A DNA stretch of 64,000 bases from Splendidivirga corallicola. GTDB lineage: Bacteria > Bacteroidota > Bacteroidia > Cytophagales > Cyclobacteriaceae. The DNA is taken from assembly GCA_030442035.1 (NCBI GenBank), contig JAUJEA010000019.1, forward strand, positions 38,416 through 102,415, in the 5' to 3' direction. Below are positions 45,001-54,196 of the stretch, one piece after another; within the stretch, counting starts at the first letter, position 1; every line of letters begins with the position of its first letter. The position numbers and the translations under genes were made by a program. The notes beneath the pieces are model-generated. The model was given only the letters and a program-made list of their open reading frames with translations. It did no database searches and was not told the origin of the DNA.

Positions 45001-45690
45001 TCCTCGGAGGAAAAGATCCGGCGATTTCTGAAAACACAAATGAATCGTTACCTAAAGGGGAGGTCAAGAGAAAGAATACGCGAAATGCCGTTGGCATTGG
45101 TAGAATCTGGGCAACAATATATTCATTATGACAAAGGCCTGCTAAATCTTAACGCATTTCAGGACTATGTTTCAGAAGATAGCGTCAACATAGCCTTAAG
45201 ACGTTTTATAAGGGACTGGGATAGCTTTCATGGCAGGAAGAAAAGAAAGACTGACAGGTATCCTACGACAAAAGACTTAATGGGATATTTCAGGGACGTG
45301 ACACCTGACAGCTTGCAATATGTAATTGAAGATTTGTTTGAAACCATTACACTTTATGAGTTCAAAACAACGGAAGCTATCTATGAGAAGTATTCTAAGG
45401 ATCAATACGAAGTAAACATGACATTAGAGGCAATGAAGTACCGTGCTGATAGTAACGGTCTGGAATCATCCATAGGTGTAAATGACTGGGTTGACATTGG
45501 TATTTATGCAGAAGGAGGGAACGGAAAGGATGAATTGATCTATTTGGAAAAACATAAAATCACGGATGAGGTAACTAGCCTGGAGATCGTGGTGGATCAA
45601 AAGCCCACCAAAGCCGGAATAGACCCTTTGAATAAACTAATAGATAGAAATACGGATGATAACATTCAAACGGTATCAGAAAAAGAGTAA
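42058..45690 (+). CDS. ABC transporter permease fused to M1-family metallopeptidase
   Basis: A 1210-residue protein. Residues 1-about 600 are two sets of about six membrane helices typical of ABC-2 permeases. After the last helix (LRLGVVVVIIFTLSGCYIF, about 565-590) comes a domain with the M1 zinc site HEMAH (943-947) and SETLAQY with Glu967; the spacing is 19 residues rather than the usual 18. The GAMEN-like loop of aminopeptidases is not evident (AQSFPNTVPFSES at that place). This fusion is widespread in Bacteroidota. It probably cleaves a peptide or protein outside the membrane while the ATPase at 41125 powers the permease; the substrate is unknown. Confidence 0.9.
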   Translation: MLFEIFKFEIKYRAKRPDTYIYFVALFLYSIVAVDFLFEGELDPLKRNAPIVIARTMGIVSALFMMITSMIMGVSVLRDFDHQMESLMFINPIKKRDYLLGRFLGSFAVLIFIFSGLLFGMVLGDLMPWLDPDKMLPFNFWHYLQPFLYLILPTLFFGGAIFFVSGALSRKLIVVYTQGFFFLVVYLLAINLARNSDDLFLTALLEPFTFQTVRITTQFWTVVERNSLMLPMDGVLLYNRLTWMAVGIIALVIGHYGFSFHVIKGKALKKQLKASSHDQNIAIQHSNSIQIPTFNVHYSILANIRQLMQQALFTFKSIIKEVPFWTIVLCGIGILLISSFNLGTFFGVDSYPTTYILVGELVELTIIFFLSIIVFYSGELVWKERDVKVSGIHDALPISDFTNLAGKFIGLVLTYAILILAMILAGIIFQTSKGYYHYELDVYFTGFFVEVFPFLFLLAILCFFIQSLVNHKFIGHLVVVIFIFSATILLKVLGLDHGLYTFGGADLGRYSDMNGYGHFIEPYLWFKVYWIAISIVLFIIAIIFSIRGTETRFITRWKLSKPRLNRSLLRLGVVVVIIFTLSGCYIFYNTNILNGYATQATQNAYRADYEKKLKHFEYLPQPKIVDVNLTLELYPYERDYSVEGYYVLTNTHSMPIDEIHIQKLPNDQVALEYLNFDRGARFNNEYEEYGYKIFEFNKALQPGDSVKVAFKQTYTTTGFTESSNTHIVYNGTFFDNFHFPTLGYLEDIALEDDDVRKEHGLNPKIRRAKIDDPIAVLSGRSDGDGEEINFEMIIGTDSGQIAIAPGYLQKEWVEGDRKYFHYKMDKPMSNFYSVVSARYEVMRDQWTPAHDSLGNPVNLEIYYHRGHEYNLDRMMKGMKKSLDYFSKHFSPYQYRQMRILETPGYKERAQSFPNTVPFSESLGFILDIDDEHDVDMAFYVTAHEMAHQWWGHQVNPANVQGMSMLSETLAQYSALMVLKQESSEEKIRRFLKTQMNRYLKGRSRERIREMPLALVESGQQYIHYDKGLLNLNAFQDYVSEDSVNIALRRFIRDWDSFHGRKKRKTDRYPTTKDLMGYFRDVTPDSLQYVIEDLFETITLYEFKTTEAIYEKYSKDQYEVNMTLEAMKYRADSNGLESSIGVNDWVDIGIYAEGGNGKDELIYLEKHKITDEVTSLEIVVDQKPTKAGIDPLNKLIDRNTDDNIQTVSEKE

Positions 45691-45826
45691 TGAATTAAAT
45701 CTAACAGCATTGAAGGAAGTTAATTTACCATCTTCAATTAATATTAAAGAGATCATGAGTGCTTCAGGATTTATTTACTCTTGTGAATGATCGTTTTCTG
45801 CTCACATTTACATAATCCGGAAATTG

Positions 45827-45847
45827 TTTTTCTATTTTATAGAAAAA
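45827..45847. promoter_or_regulatory. candidate PadR operator
   Basis: A perfect inverted repeat, TTTTTCTAT and ATAGAAAAA around TTT, lies 26 bp before the second padR gene. It is unrelated in sequence to the motif of the first PadR, so the two regulators probably have separate targets. Confidence 0.55.
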
Positions 45848-45873
45848 GTCTTAATTTGGTAAAAAAGTGATCT

Positions 45874-46206
45874 ATGACCCTACTTTCAAGAACCGAGGAA
45901 ATGCTGCTATTGATGGTGTGTAAACTTCAGGACGAGGCCTACGGCATGCAAATTAGAAATGAGGTTAAAGAGGTGACCGGTAAGCTCTACTCAATAGGAG
46001 GGATCTATGTCCCACTGGACAGGCTTGTTGCTAAGGGTTTTTTGAAAATGGAAGATGTTGAAGCGTCCGAAGACCGAATGGGCAGACCCAGGAGAAGGTT
46101 CACAATAACTGCCGAGGGGCTGAGCGTATTGCGAGAAACCCGGCAAATGGAGCTGGCAATGTGGGATTTACCTGATACTATTCTGAAAAAAATGAAGCTG
46201 GTATGA
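45874..46206 (+). CDS. PadR family transcriptional regulator
   Basis: A 110-residue PadR: LLSRTEEMLLLMVCKLQDEAYGMQI, the helix YSIGGIYVPLDRLVAKGFL, and the wing EDRMGRPRRRFTITAEGL. Its stop overlaps the permease start by ATGA. Being a short PadR-s1-like form, it likely represses its own operon through the palindrome at 45827-45847. Confidence 0.92.
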   Translation: MTLLSRTEEMLLLMVCKLQDEAYGMQIRNEVKEVTGKLYSIGGIYVPLDRLVAKGFLKMEDVEASEDRMGRPRRRFTITAEGLSVLRETRQMELAMWDLPDTILKKMKLV

Positions 46207-48839
46207 AAAACTTAAAATCCAGGATCCCTTGGTTAGGCAGAAAACTGCTGCAAATACTGGTACCTGACCATCAAGTAGAATTGATCATTGGTGATTTTGA
46301 AGAATATCTTGCTGCAAAAATGGATGAGCGAGGACGAAGCATCGCCAGGCTATTATTCTGGTATCAGCTTTTTATATCCACACCAGCCTTTGTAACACAA
46401 TCAATCAGATTCAGGGTGTTGATCTTCAGGCACTCCATACAGATGGCCGTTAGGAATTTGAGGAGACACTTTGTACACTCATTGCTTAATCTGGTTGGTC
46501 TGTCCATTGGGATTGCCAGTTTCTTGATTATCATGCTCTACGTTCAGGATGAAAGATCATTTGATACCTTTCACGAGAAATCAGATCGCATTTATCGAGT
46601 ACTTGATTTTCGCAAAGTCAACAACATGGGAGAGGAGTCTGCAAGTGCTCCGATACCACTAGCCGAAAGAATGCTCATCGATTACCCGGAAGAGGTTCAG
46701 GCTGCTGTTCGCTTCTTTAACTTCCAGGCACCCACACTGGCATTAGCATACCAGGAACCATCGGGAGAACTTCGACAATTCAATGAACCAAAGTTATTTT
46801 TCGTAGACAAAGAATTCTTTGAGGTTTTTGATTTCGGATTGAAAGAGGGTGATACCGGCTCTGCACTCATTGGACCCAATAAAATAGTTTTAAATGCTGA
46901 AATGGCTGCCAAATACTTCGATTCTGAAGACCCTATTGGCAGGATCATTCGATTTGAGGACAAACATGATTTTGTAGTTTCAGGTGTCCTGGATGAATTA
47001 CCATCAAATACACATTTGAAATTCGACTTTCTGGTTTCGTTTGAAACCCTGGACAATCCTGAGGTTTTGCGAGAGGGGCTAAGAACACGCTGGATCTGGA
47101 ATCCATGCTGGACCTACCTTTTGTTAAAGCCAGGAGTATCTGCTGAATCGCTGGAAAATCAGTTTCCTTCATTTGTTAAAAGGCATTTCCCTGAATCTCG
47201 CCACGACAGAGTGAAATTGTACTTGCAGCCACTTGAAGATATACACTTGTATTCAGATCTCGACTATGAAATGGGGCCTAACAGCAATGTGATCTATATC
47301 CGGATCTTCACGACTATTGCCATTTTTATTATCCTTATTTCCTGTATCAATTTTATCAATCTTGTGACAGCCCGAGCCAGCAAGAGATACATAGAAATAG
47401 GAATAAGAAAGGTGTTGGGTAGTAATAGGGCCCAACTCATATGGCAGCTGCTGCATGAGTCCTTTTTTTTGAGTTTCATCGCATTACTACTCGCACTCCT
47501 CATCATTTGGGTCGCGCTGCCTTTTGTTAATGAACTTACTTCCAAACACCTGGTTTTAGACCCCATTCAATACCCATGGATGCTTAAATGGCTTGTGATA
47601 ACTTACCTTTCCGTAAGTACCTTGTCAGGAGTTTATCCGGCATTAACCATCTCTCGACATCAGCCTTCTCAGGTTATCAAAGGCTACCTGGCCTCTGTAG
47701 GTAAGGCTGGCAGTACCTTCAGAAAGTTCCTGGTGGTGGGGCAGTTCGGTTTATCAATTGTACTAATCATAGGCACCATTGTGGCACTCAGGCAATTCAA
47801 TTACCTGCAAAAGCAGCAATTAGGTTTTCAACCCGAGCAAGTTGTTTTATTACCTACTTTACGGTCCCTTCTGATGGAACGATATGATGCTTTCAAGGGA
47901 GCTTTGTTGCAAAACCCCGATATACTTTCTTTAACCACAGTGGAAGATGTTCCTGGCATGAGGCACCAAACGGGGGGATATGAAGCAATAGAGGGCATGG
48001 AGCAACAATTTCCGAGATTAATTGTGCACGATGATTTTGCACAAACACTGGGTATTGAAATGGCTGCCGGCAGAGATTTCCTTTCGGAATTTAGCACGGA
48101 TGCCGATGATGCTGTCATCATCAATGAGGCAATGGTTCGCCTGGTTGGATGGGAGTCAGCTGAAGCCGCATTAGATAAATTATTTGATGATGAAAAAGTT
48201 GTAGGGGTGGTGAAGGATTTTCATTTTTCCTCGCTTCATAATCCTATAGGTCCCTTTGTATTGGAACGGGTGTCCGACGATGCAAGGTCCTTATCATTTT
48301 CTGCCAGATATATTGCCATTCGCGTACAAACTGATCGGATTCAAGAGACGTTGGAATTTATAGAAAATAAGTGGTTGTCATTTGTGCCCAATGCCCCTTT
48401 TGAATATAGCTTTCTCAATAACATGCTCGCAACACAGTACAAAGGGGAATCCACATTGGGCAAATTAGTGGCAATCTTTTGTTCACTTTCCATACTGATA
48501 GCCTGTATGGGTTTGTATGGATTGGCATCTTTTACAGCCAGGCAGCGATTAAAGGAAATTGGGATCAGAAAGGTGATGGGAGCCTCTGTTTCCGGTTTGG
48601 TATTGATGCTTTCCTCTTCATTTCTAAAATTGGTTGGCTTTTCCATACTATTAGCCTGGCCCGTTGCTTACCTGGTGCTGGATGAATGGCTACAGGAATT
48701 TGCCTACCGGATAGACATGAATATTTGGTCATTTCTGATTTCAGGACTCCTGGGTCTTTTGGTGGTATTTCTAACGGTTAGTTTCCAGGCACTCAAAGTT
48801 TGCCTCACCAACCCGGTCAATACACTGAGAAATGAATGA
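46203..48839 (+). CDS. PadR-linked MacB/FtsX permease
   Basis: An 878-residue permease with a short prefix (LLQILVPDHQVELIIGDFEE, then RSIARLLFWYQLF) that plays the same part as the prefix of the 18970-29440 genes but is a different type. The body has FVHSLLNLVGLSIGIASFLI, the loops YIEIGIRKVLGS and LKEIGIRKVMGAS, and ends NPVNTLRNE, like the permeases at 13203 and 24204. It is translationally coupled to padR. No ATPase lies nearby. Confidence 0.9.
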   Translation: MKNLKSRIPWLGRKLLQILVPDHQVELIIGDFEEYLAAKMDERGRSIARLLFWYQLFISTPAFVTQSIRFRVLIFRHSIQMAVRNLRRHFVHSLLNLVGLSIGIASFLIIMLYVQDERSFDTFHEKSDRIYRVLDFRKVNNMGEESASAPIPLAERMLIDYPEEVQAAVRFFNFQAPTLALAYQEPSGELRQFNEPKLFFVDKEFFEVFDFGLKEGDTGSALIGPNKIVLNAEMAAKYFDSEDPIGRIIRFEDKHDFVVSGVLDELPSNTHLKFDFLVSFETLDNPEVLREGLRTRWIWNPCWTYLLLKPGVSAESLENQFPSFVKRHFPESRHDRVKLYLQPLEDIHLYSDLDYEMGPNSNVIYIRIFTTIAIFIILISCINFINLVTARASKRYIEIGIRKVLGSNRAQLIWQLLHESFFLSFIALLLALLIIWVALPFVNELTSKHLVLDPIQYPWMLKWLVITYLSVSTLSGVYPALTISRHQPSQVIKGYLASVGKAGSTFRKFLVVGQFGLSIVLIIGTIVALRQFNYLQKQQLGFQPEQVVLLPTLRSLLMERYDAFKGALLQNPDILSLTTVEDVPGMRHQTGGYEAIEGMEQQFPRLIVHDDFAQTLGIEMAAGRDFLSEFSTDADDAVIINEAMVRLVGWESAEAALDKLFDDEKVVGVVKDFHFSSLHNPIGPFVLERVSDDARSLSFSARYIAIRVQTDRIQETLEFIENKWLSFVPNAPFEYSFLNNMLATQYKGESTLGKLVAIFCSLSILIACMGLYGLASFTARQRLKEIGIRKVMGASVSGLVLMLSSSFLKLVGFSILLAWPVAYLVLDEWLQEFAYRIDMNIWSFLISGLLGLLVVFLTVSFQALKVCLTNPVNTLRNE

Positions 48840-48981
48840 GCTTAAAGTGTTTTAGAGTGTTAAAGTATTTGAGTGTTTAAGTTAGAAAGAATAAAGTGTA
48901 AGCCTTTGCAATATTTCATCAAACTTTTATATGTCTTTCAATCTTATACACTTTAAAACTCTAACACTTTAACACTTGATG
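48840..48981. repeat. convergent intergenic repeat of AGTGTTAAAGT units
   Basis: The gap between the convergent permease and winged-helix genes starts with CTTAAAGTGTTTTAGAGTGT and ends with the opposite strand of similar words (CACTTTAAAACTCTAACACT). The two halves form a long imperfect hairpin, which may end transcription from both sides. It belongs to the GTGTTGAAG-like word family. Confidence 0.6.
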
Positions 48982-49482
48982 CTAACCTACACTTCCCGCT
49001 ATCACGCAAAAAAAGATGGTTACTAGGAAGATTGCAGCCATAATCGTTATTATTCCATAGGACATCTGGACTGCTTTCTTAAATCCATTTTGGAAAGTCG
49101 GTCTCTTCCTTATTTCTTGTTTGTCTTCCAATGAATGGACTGGGCAGATGATACGATATCCTTGATTTCGAATTGTTCGGATTATCCTTGGCTTACTACT
49201 TTGGTCATTTAATAGTTTTCTGAGTATTGCGATACAGCGGTTAAGGGAAGCCTGAGATACGAACACGTTCGGCCATATGTGTTTGAATAACTCTTCTCTT
49301 GACACAATTCTGTCAGGGTTCGTGATCAGATAAACCAATACCTTCATTACTTTATCTTCTACCAGAATTGGAACATTATCTACAATGAGCTCACTAGAAG
49401 CGGGTTTAACCATTACACCGTCTATTTCAAATTGTTTTGTGCGTCCAGCTACGTTCATTGATTCTGTTTTACTCTCCATCAT
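48982..49482 (-). CDS. membrane-tethered winged-helix regulator (ToxR/CadC-like) without sensor domain
   Basis: A protein of 166 residues. An OmpR/PhoB-type winged helix (about 15-115) has KVMKVLVYLITNPDRIVSRE, HIWPNVFVSQASLNRCIAIL and the wing IIRTIRNQGYRII. A linker leads to one hydrophobic helix at the very end (GIITIMAAIFLVTIFFCVIA), leaving nothing outside the membrane. ToxR/CadC proteins normally carry a periplasmic sensor there; here sensing must come from the membrane or a partner. The PDZ membrane protein at 49694 is divergently transcribed and is the obvious candidate partner or target. Confidence 0.85.
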   Translation of the reverse strand: MMESKTESMNVAGRTKQFEIDGVMVKPASSELIVDNVPILVEDKVMKVLVYLITNPDRIVSREELFKHIWPNVFVSQASLNRCIAILRKLLNDQSSKPRIIRTIRNQGYRIICPVHSLEDKQEIRKRPTFQNGFKKAVQMSYGIITIMAAIFLVTIFFCVIAGSVG

Positions 49483-49693
49483 AAGAAATCATTTTTAGAT
49501 CAGGTTGGCATCATCTTTCCCGATGCGTAAACCAGTAAATTTATCAAGGTCGATACGCTGACTTGGCATGCATTGACTAAGTCTGCGCTTAGAGGAATAT
49601 ATTGAATATTCCAGTGAGAAGCAAAAATGACTATACTTCAAGTTCCAGTCTGGATTTTGGTTGAGCAGGATTGATAATGCCTTTAAACAATTG

Positions 49694-50665
49694 ATGTACC
49701 TAAAAAAATACTTCATGGATTATAAAAAAACATTGGTTTTAACCCTCACATTGATCGCGATCTCCTGGCGATACTTTACCTACATCTCTCTTGATCAAAT
49801 TGGTACGATCGGAATAGAGACTGATAGCAACCAAATCATCACGCATGTAGCTAAAGGTTCTCCGGCTGACCGGGCAGGTATCCTGGCAGGTGACGAAATC
49901 TTATCCGTTAAGGGAATCAAACCGGATGAAAGGCCCGGTAACAATCAGCCCATAGAATATAACATAAGGAGAAATGATACCGATATTACTATTTCTCTTG
50001 TGTCTGCTGAAGCCTCCAGGGATCAGGTTACCATGACTCGAATTCTCGGAATCATGGGAATGATCATACTGATCGTAGGTCTCATTACTTTCTTTCAGAC
50101 AAGGAATACCTTATCATTTATTTTCTTTCTGTACTGTTTCACGATGGGCTTTCATTGGGGTTATTTTCCGAGCGTTGTTTCAATGCAGGTTCAAAACGTG
50201 CTGACTTCCGTATACTTGTTCATTTCCATATTTACCGGAAGCTTCATTTTGCATTTTGCCCTTCTTTTTCCAGAGCCGCGCAAGTCGGCTAAAAAAATGT
50301 ATTTGATTTATGCCCCTGGAATAATTGGTATAGTTTTCTTTATGGCAACACTTTTTCATAAATACCTGATCCCAGCATTCTATCTCTCTGAATTTATTTT
50401 ATCTACATTATACACTATAATGGGTTATATAATATTGATAAGAACCTATGTCAAGACACTTTCCAACAAAAGAAAACAATTAGGGCTCACCATCATTTTC
50501 TGGGGAATTTTGGTCAGTAATATTCCTTATATACTTTCCAATATCCTGCCCTTTATGAATTTTGGAGATGATATCGGAACACAACCTTATTCACTTTTTT
50601 TTATTGTGGGGCCGGTCGCCTTTGCCATTGGGATTCGAAGATTGGTTGACAACCAGAGGATTTAA
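49694..50665 (+). CDS. PDZ-domain multi-pass membrane protein
   Basis: A protein of 323 residues. One N-terminal helix (VLTLTLIAISWRYFTYISL), then a PDZ domain (about 35-115: GIETDSNQIITHVAKGSPAD and RAGILAGDEILSVKGIK), then about seven helices starting at ILGIMGMIILIVGLITFF. The helix bundle resembles the input part of some sensor kinases, but there is no kinase domain. No protease residues are seen. The start is uncertain: ATG at 49694 or 49715; a TTG at 49661 is less likely. Divergent to a membrane-tethered regulator, it may pass it an envelope signal; that is inference. Confidence 0.78.
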   Translation: MYLKKYFMDYKKTLVLTLTLIAISWRYFTYISLDQIGTIGIETDSNQIITHVAKGSPADRAGILAGDEILSVKGIKPDERPGNNQPIEYNIRRNDTDITISLVSAEASRDQVTMTRILGIMGMIILIVGLITFFQTRNTLSFIFFLYCFTMGFHWGYFPSVVSMQVQNVLTSVYLFISIFTGSFILHFALLFPEPRKSAKKMYLIYAPGIIGIVFFMATLFHKYLIPAFYLSEFILSTLYTIMGYIILIRTYVKTLSNKRKQLGLTIIFWGILVSNIPYILSNILPFMNFGDDIGTQPYSLFFIVGPVAFAIGIRRLVDNQRI

Positions 50666-50686
50666 CAAATATCTCCTCTGGTTTTA
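50652..50686 (+). terminator. terminator overlapping the PDZ gene end
   Basis: ACCAGAGGA and TCCTCTGGT pair perfectly with a 13-base loop, followed by TTTAAT. The left arm contains the last codons of the gene, so the terminator starts before the stop codon. Confidence 0.65.
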
Positions 50687-50795
50687 ATATTCCGGATCCG
50701 ACTATAACATTCAGCAAATTCTCTTATGAAAACCTTTCTAGTTTCAGTTAATAGATAGTGTTTTTCATCACATTATATCATTTTTTAACACTAAA

Positions 50796-53700
50796 TCATT
50801 CCTTATTCCTAACAGGATAGTCTGGTCGTTGAGGATAGGAAGGAGCGTTATTTTTTAACTCTTCCAGGATTACCTCTATAGCTTTTTCAAGTTGCGGGTC
50901 TTTTCCCTGCATCACCTCTTTTGGCCATTGCTCTACTTCTATATCCGGAGCAACCCCTTCGTTTTCGATGCGGAAACCATCCTCGTTGTAATAGGCTACA
51001 TTGGGGGCTGTCACTGATCCCCCATCTATGAATTCAGGATAGCCAAGCACACCCACTAAGCCTCCCCAGGTTCGCTTTCCGATGAGTTTTCCAAGGCCGA
51101 ACCGTTTAAATAAGTAAGGAAGATAGTCTCCGCCTGATCCGGCATTTTCATCAATGAGCATCACTTTTGGTCCTTGGATGGAACCACTTGGCGCATGAAG
51201 ATCTTTACCATACCTGAAATTCCAGGAGGATTGATAAGGCTTCTTCAAGTGGTCGATGTAATAATCTGCTAGTTGTCCACCACCGTTAAATCGCTCGTCT
51301 ATGATCACTGCTTTCTTGTTTACCTGTGGGAAAAAGTAGCGTTTAAAATATTCATGACCGGCTGTCGTGGTATTGGGTACATATACATAGGCCACCTGAC
51401 CGTTGGTTGCCTCATCCACTTTTTTGATGTTCCCCTCTACCCAGTCTCGATTTCTGAGGGCTCCTTCATAGCCGACAGGCACCACATTCACTTTTCGTGC
51501 GTTTGATCCATCGGAATTTCGACTTAAAGTGAGTTTTACGATTTTGCCAGACATGTTTTCGAAGAAGGAATATAAGTTCCGGTCGGCAGTTACCTGATTT
51601 CCATCCACAGCAATTAAATAATCTCCAACACTGGCATTAACACCTGGCTCTGTCAGCGGGGAGCGTAACCCGGGATTCCAATTTAATCCTCCATAGATTT
51701 TGGAAATTTGATAACGACCGTTTTTGATTACATAATCAGCACCAAGAAGTCCGCCACCTATCCGATCCGGATTATTCATTCGATCACCTCGACCACCAAA
51801 CCTGTGATGCCCAACCGCAAGCTCACTACACATCCATTGCATCACTCTGTATAGATCGCTGCGACAGGAGATGTCTGATAGGAACACACTGTATTTAGAT
51901 TTCATGGCATCCCAATCAACTCCGTGCATTCCAGGGTCATAGAAGTAATCCCGATTTACCTTCCAGGCTTCATGGAAGATATTATTCCATTCTTGTGTCG
52001 GATCAATTTTGATTTTAATGGCGCCAACGTTGAGCATCCCATTTTCAGGGCCGCTTCCCACTTTTGCGATTCCCAAAGAGTTTCCTTTTCGAAAGAGCAT
52101 TTTCTTTCCGTTGGAAGCAATTTCAAATCCATTGGCAGCCATGATCTCTTTTTCTTTACGCTCATTCATGTCATACATCATGAGCGATTGAGGCTCAAAA
52201 AAACCACTGCGAGGTTTCCTGGAAATGTAATAGATTTTTCCCTCCTCAGGACTTGCTAAGTTGGAATACATACCAGGACTTATTGGAAGATCTATAATCC
52301 GGTTGAATATTCCGTCCCAATCGATCGTTATCGGACCTTCTTCATCTTTCTTCTCTTCATCCTCCTTTTTTTTATCTCCCATTTCCAAATCGTTCCTTTT
52401 AACAAGCGGAGATACCTGATCTTTTTGTAAGGTGATCAGGTAAATGGAATTACTCATTTCCATATCCAGATTAGACTGGTCAAACCAATTAACCACAGGC
52501 CCGGCATCAGTTGAGGCAAGCATATACAGGTATTTTCCACTGGCATCAAAAATTGGTTCGGTAACATTAGACAGCCCATCGCTCAAAGCAAATGATGTCT
52601 TTTGGTCTATACTATAGGCAAATGCCTGTTCAAAGTTGGTTTCTGTGATTATTGTATAGCTGATCCATTTGGAGTCTTTAGACCAGGAACCAAACAGCTC
52701 CCTGAATACGCCAGGGTAGTATAAGTCATCGGAAGCAATTTTGGTAGTAGCTCCGGAGGAGACATCTGTCACATACAGGCTCCGGCCATTGTCCACAAAT
52801 GCAATTTTTTTGTTATCAGGAGACCAATGGGTATAAGCATAAAAACCAGCCCCAGTTAAGTTGATTTTTTTGATATTGCCATCAGCTATGGTCTTTATAT
52901 GAAGCGCGTACTCTCCTGATTCGTCAGAGAAATAAGCGATGTGTTTGCCATCGGGCGACCATGCCGGATATTTTTCATGTACATCAGGTGATTGGGTATG
53001 GTTTACTACATCACCATTTTTCTCCGGGATGGTCACTATTTCACCCCTGAAGTCAAGAGCAACCCTGGCCGCTGAGGGCGATACCGATACACTTCTTATA
53101 TATCGACTTCCGGAGACATACCTGGAGCGAAGTTCTAAAAGGTCGGTGGCTATTCCCACAGTAATTTTTGAATTCGATCCTGTTGCAGGATCATGTTTGT
53201 ACAAATACCCGGAATACTCATAAATCAAATCATTCCCATTTCCGTTCAGGCTCAATACCCCAAAATCAGTGTTATTGGTGTGCTGTTGGATTTCCTTTGT
53301 ATTTACATCATAGGAGTAAAGGTTAAATTCTCCCGCACGATCACTTCTGAAATAAACCTTGCTACCAATCCATTCCGGATCAGCCTCGTTACTATTTCCC
53401 TCAGGTTTTGGTATTTCAGTAACTTCGTTCGTAGACAAGTCCATGATCCAGATACGACCAAGGGTGCCGCCACGGTAATGTTTCCATTGGTTAAAAACTT
53501 CTCTGTTAGGCACATAAGCGAGGTATTTTCCATCGGATGAATAAGTCCCCTTAAATCCTGTTGGGATGGGGAGCTCTTTGGGTTGGCCTCCACTTATCTT
53601 AACAGAATATAGTTTAGCGTACCTTCGAGTAAAGGTTGTCCTGGGAGAGCTAAAAAGCACCTCTTTTCCATCGGGAGTAAATCCCAACGTAATATCCCAG

Positions 53701-54026
53701 GAGGGATGCCAGGTCAAACGCTTAGGAACACCCCCGGTTACGGGTACGATAAAAACATCCCGGTTGCCATCGTACTCAGCACTGAAGGCGATCATGGAGC
53801 CATCAGGAGAAAACACAGGATCAGTTTCAACGCCTTCGTCTATGGTAATCCGCCTGGGATTGGAGCCATCTTTATTCGCTATCCATAAATCCTCCGCATA
53901 GATAAAAGCAATGTTGTCCTTGCTAATTGCAGGTGAATGCATTAGTCTGGTATCAGATGTATTTTGAGCAAGGTTTTGGAATGATATTCCTGTAATAAGA
54001 ATGATGAGGGAGCAGATTCGGGTCAT
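50796..54026 (-). CDS. tri: tricorn-type S41 family peptidase, secreted
   Basis: A 1076-residue homologue of tricorn protease. A signal peptide (SLIILITGISFQNLAQ) is followed by a TolB-like six-blade propeller (DPVFSPDGSMIAFSAEYDGN), a second propeller (about 330-560), a charged linker, the C1 domain, a PDZ domain (about 790-860) and the C2 catalytic domain. The nucleophile fits S964 in DENAGSGGDYLPY. The other catalytic positions fit H in LAVGHHRFGG and E1023 in IENEGVAPDIEVE. Tricorn cuts peptides released by other proteases; this exported form would work in the periplasm or outside. It is a single gene. Confidence 0.92.
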   Translation of the reverse strand: MTRICSLIILITGISFQNLAQNTSDTRLMHSPAISKDNIAFIYAEDLWIANKDGSNPRRITIDEGVETDPVFSPDGSMIAFSAEYDGNRDVFIVPVTGGVPKRLTWHPSWDITLGFTPDGKEVLFSSPRTTFTRRYAKLYSVKISGGQPKELPIPTGFKGTYSSDGKYLAYVPNREVFNQWKHYRGGTLGRIWIMDLSTNEVTEIPKPEGNSNEADPEWIGSKVYFRSDRAGEFNLYSYDVNTKEIQQHTNNTDFGVLSLNGNGNDLIYEYSGYLYKHDPATGSNSKITVGIATDLLELRSRYVSGSRYIRSVSVSPSAARVALDFRGEIVTIPEKNGDVVNHTQSPDVHEKYPAWSPDGKHIAYFSDESGEYALHIKTIADGNIKKINLTGAGFYAYTHWSPDNKKIAFVDNGRSLYVTDVSSGATTKIASDDLYYPGVFRELFGSWSKDSKWISYTIITETNFEQAFAYSIDQKTSFALSDGLSNVTEPIFDASGKYLYMLASTDAGPVVNWFDQSNLDMEMSNSIYLITLQKDQVSPLVKRNDLEMGDKKKEDEEKKDEEGPITIDWDGIFNRIIDLPISPGMYSNLASPEEGKIYYISRKPRSGFFEPQSLMMYDMNERKEKEIMAANGFEIASNGKKMLFRKGNSLGIAKVGSGPENGMLNVGAIKIKIDPTQEWNNIFHEAWKVNRDYFYDPGMHGVDWDAMKSKYSVFLSDISCRSDLYRVMQWMCSELAVGHHRFGGRGDRMNNPDRIGGGLLGADYVIKNGRYQISKIYGGLNWNPGLRSPLTEPGVNASVGDYLIAVDGNQVTADRNLYSFFENMSGKIVKLTLSRNSDGSNARKVNVVPVGYEGALRNRDWVEGNIKKVDEATNGQVAYVYVPNTTTAGHEYFKRYFFPQVNKKAVIIDERFNGGGQLADYYIDHLKKPYQSSWNFRYGKDLHAPSGSIQGPKVMLIDENAGSGGDYLPYLFKRFGLGKLIGKRTWGGLVGVLGYPEFIDGGSVTAPNVAYYNEDGFRIENEGVAPDIEVEQWPKEVMQGKDPQLEKAIEVILEELKNNAPSYPQRPDYPVRNKE

Positions 54027-54196
54027 GATAGAAGGTTTTTTAGGTATTGTGGATTATTTAAGTTTATCGATGCTAATGTCTAACGATCATCCGTAAGCCG
54101 GACTTTTCAAATTTCTATAAAAGTATCTGTTATCCAATGCCTATGCAAATGGTTTGGTTATATGCTTCGCCGTTATTTTCCAAATCAATATGCCCT

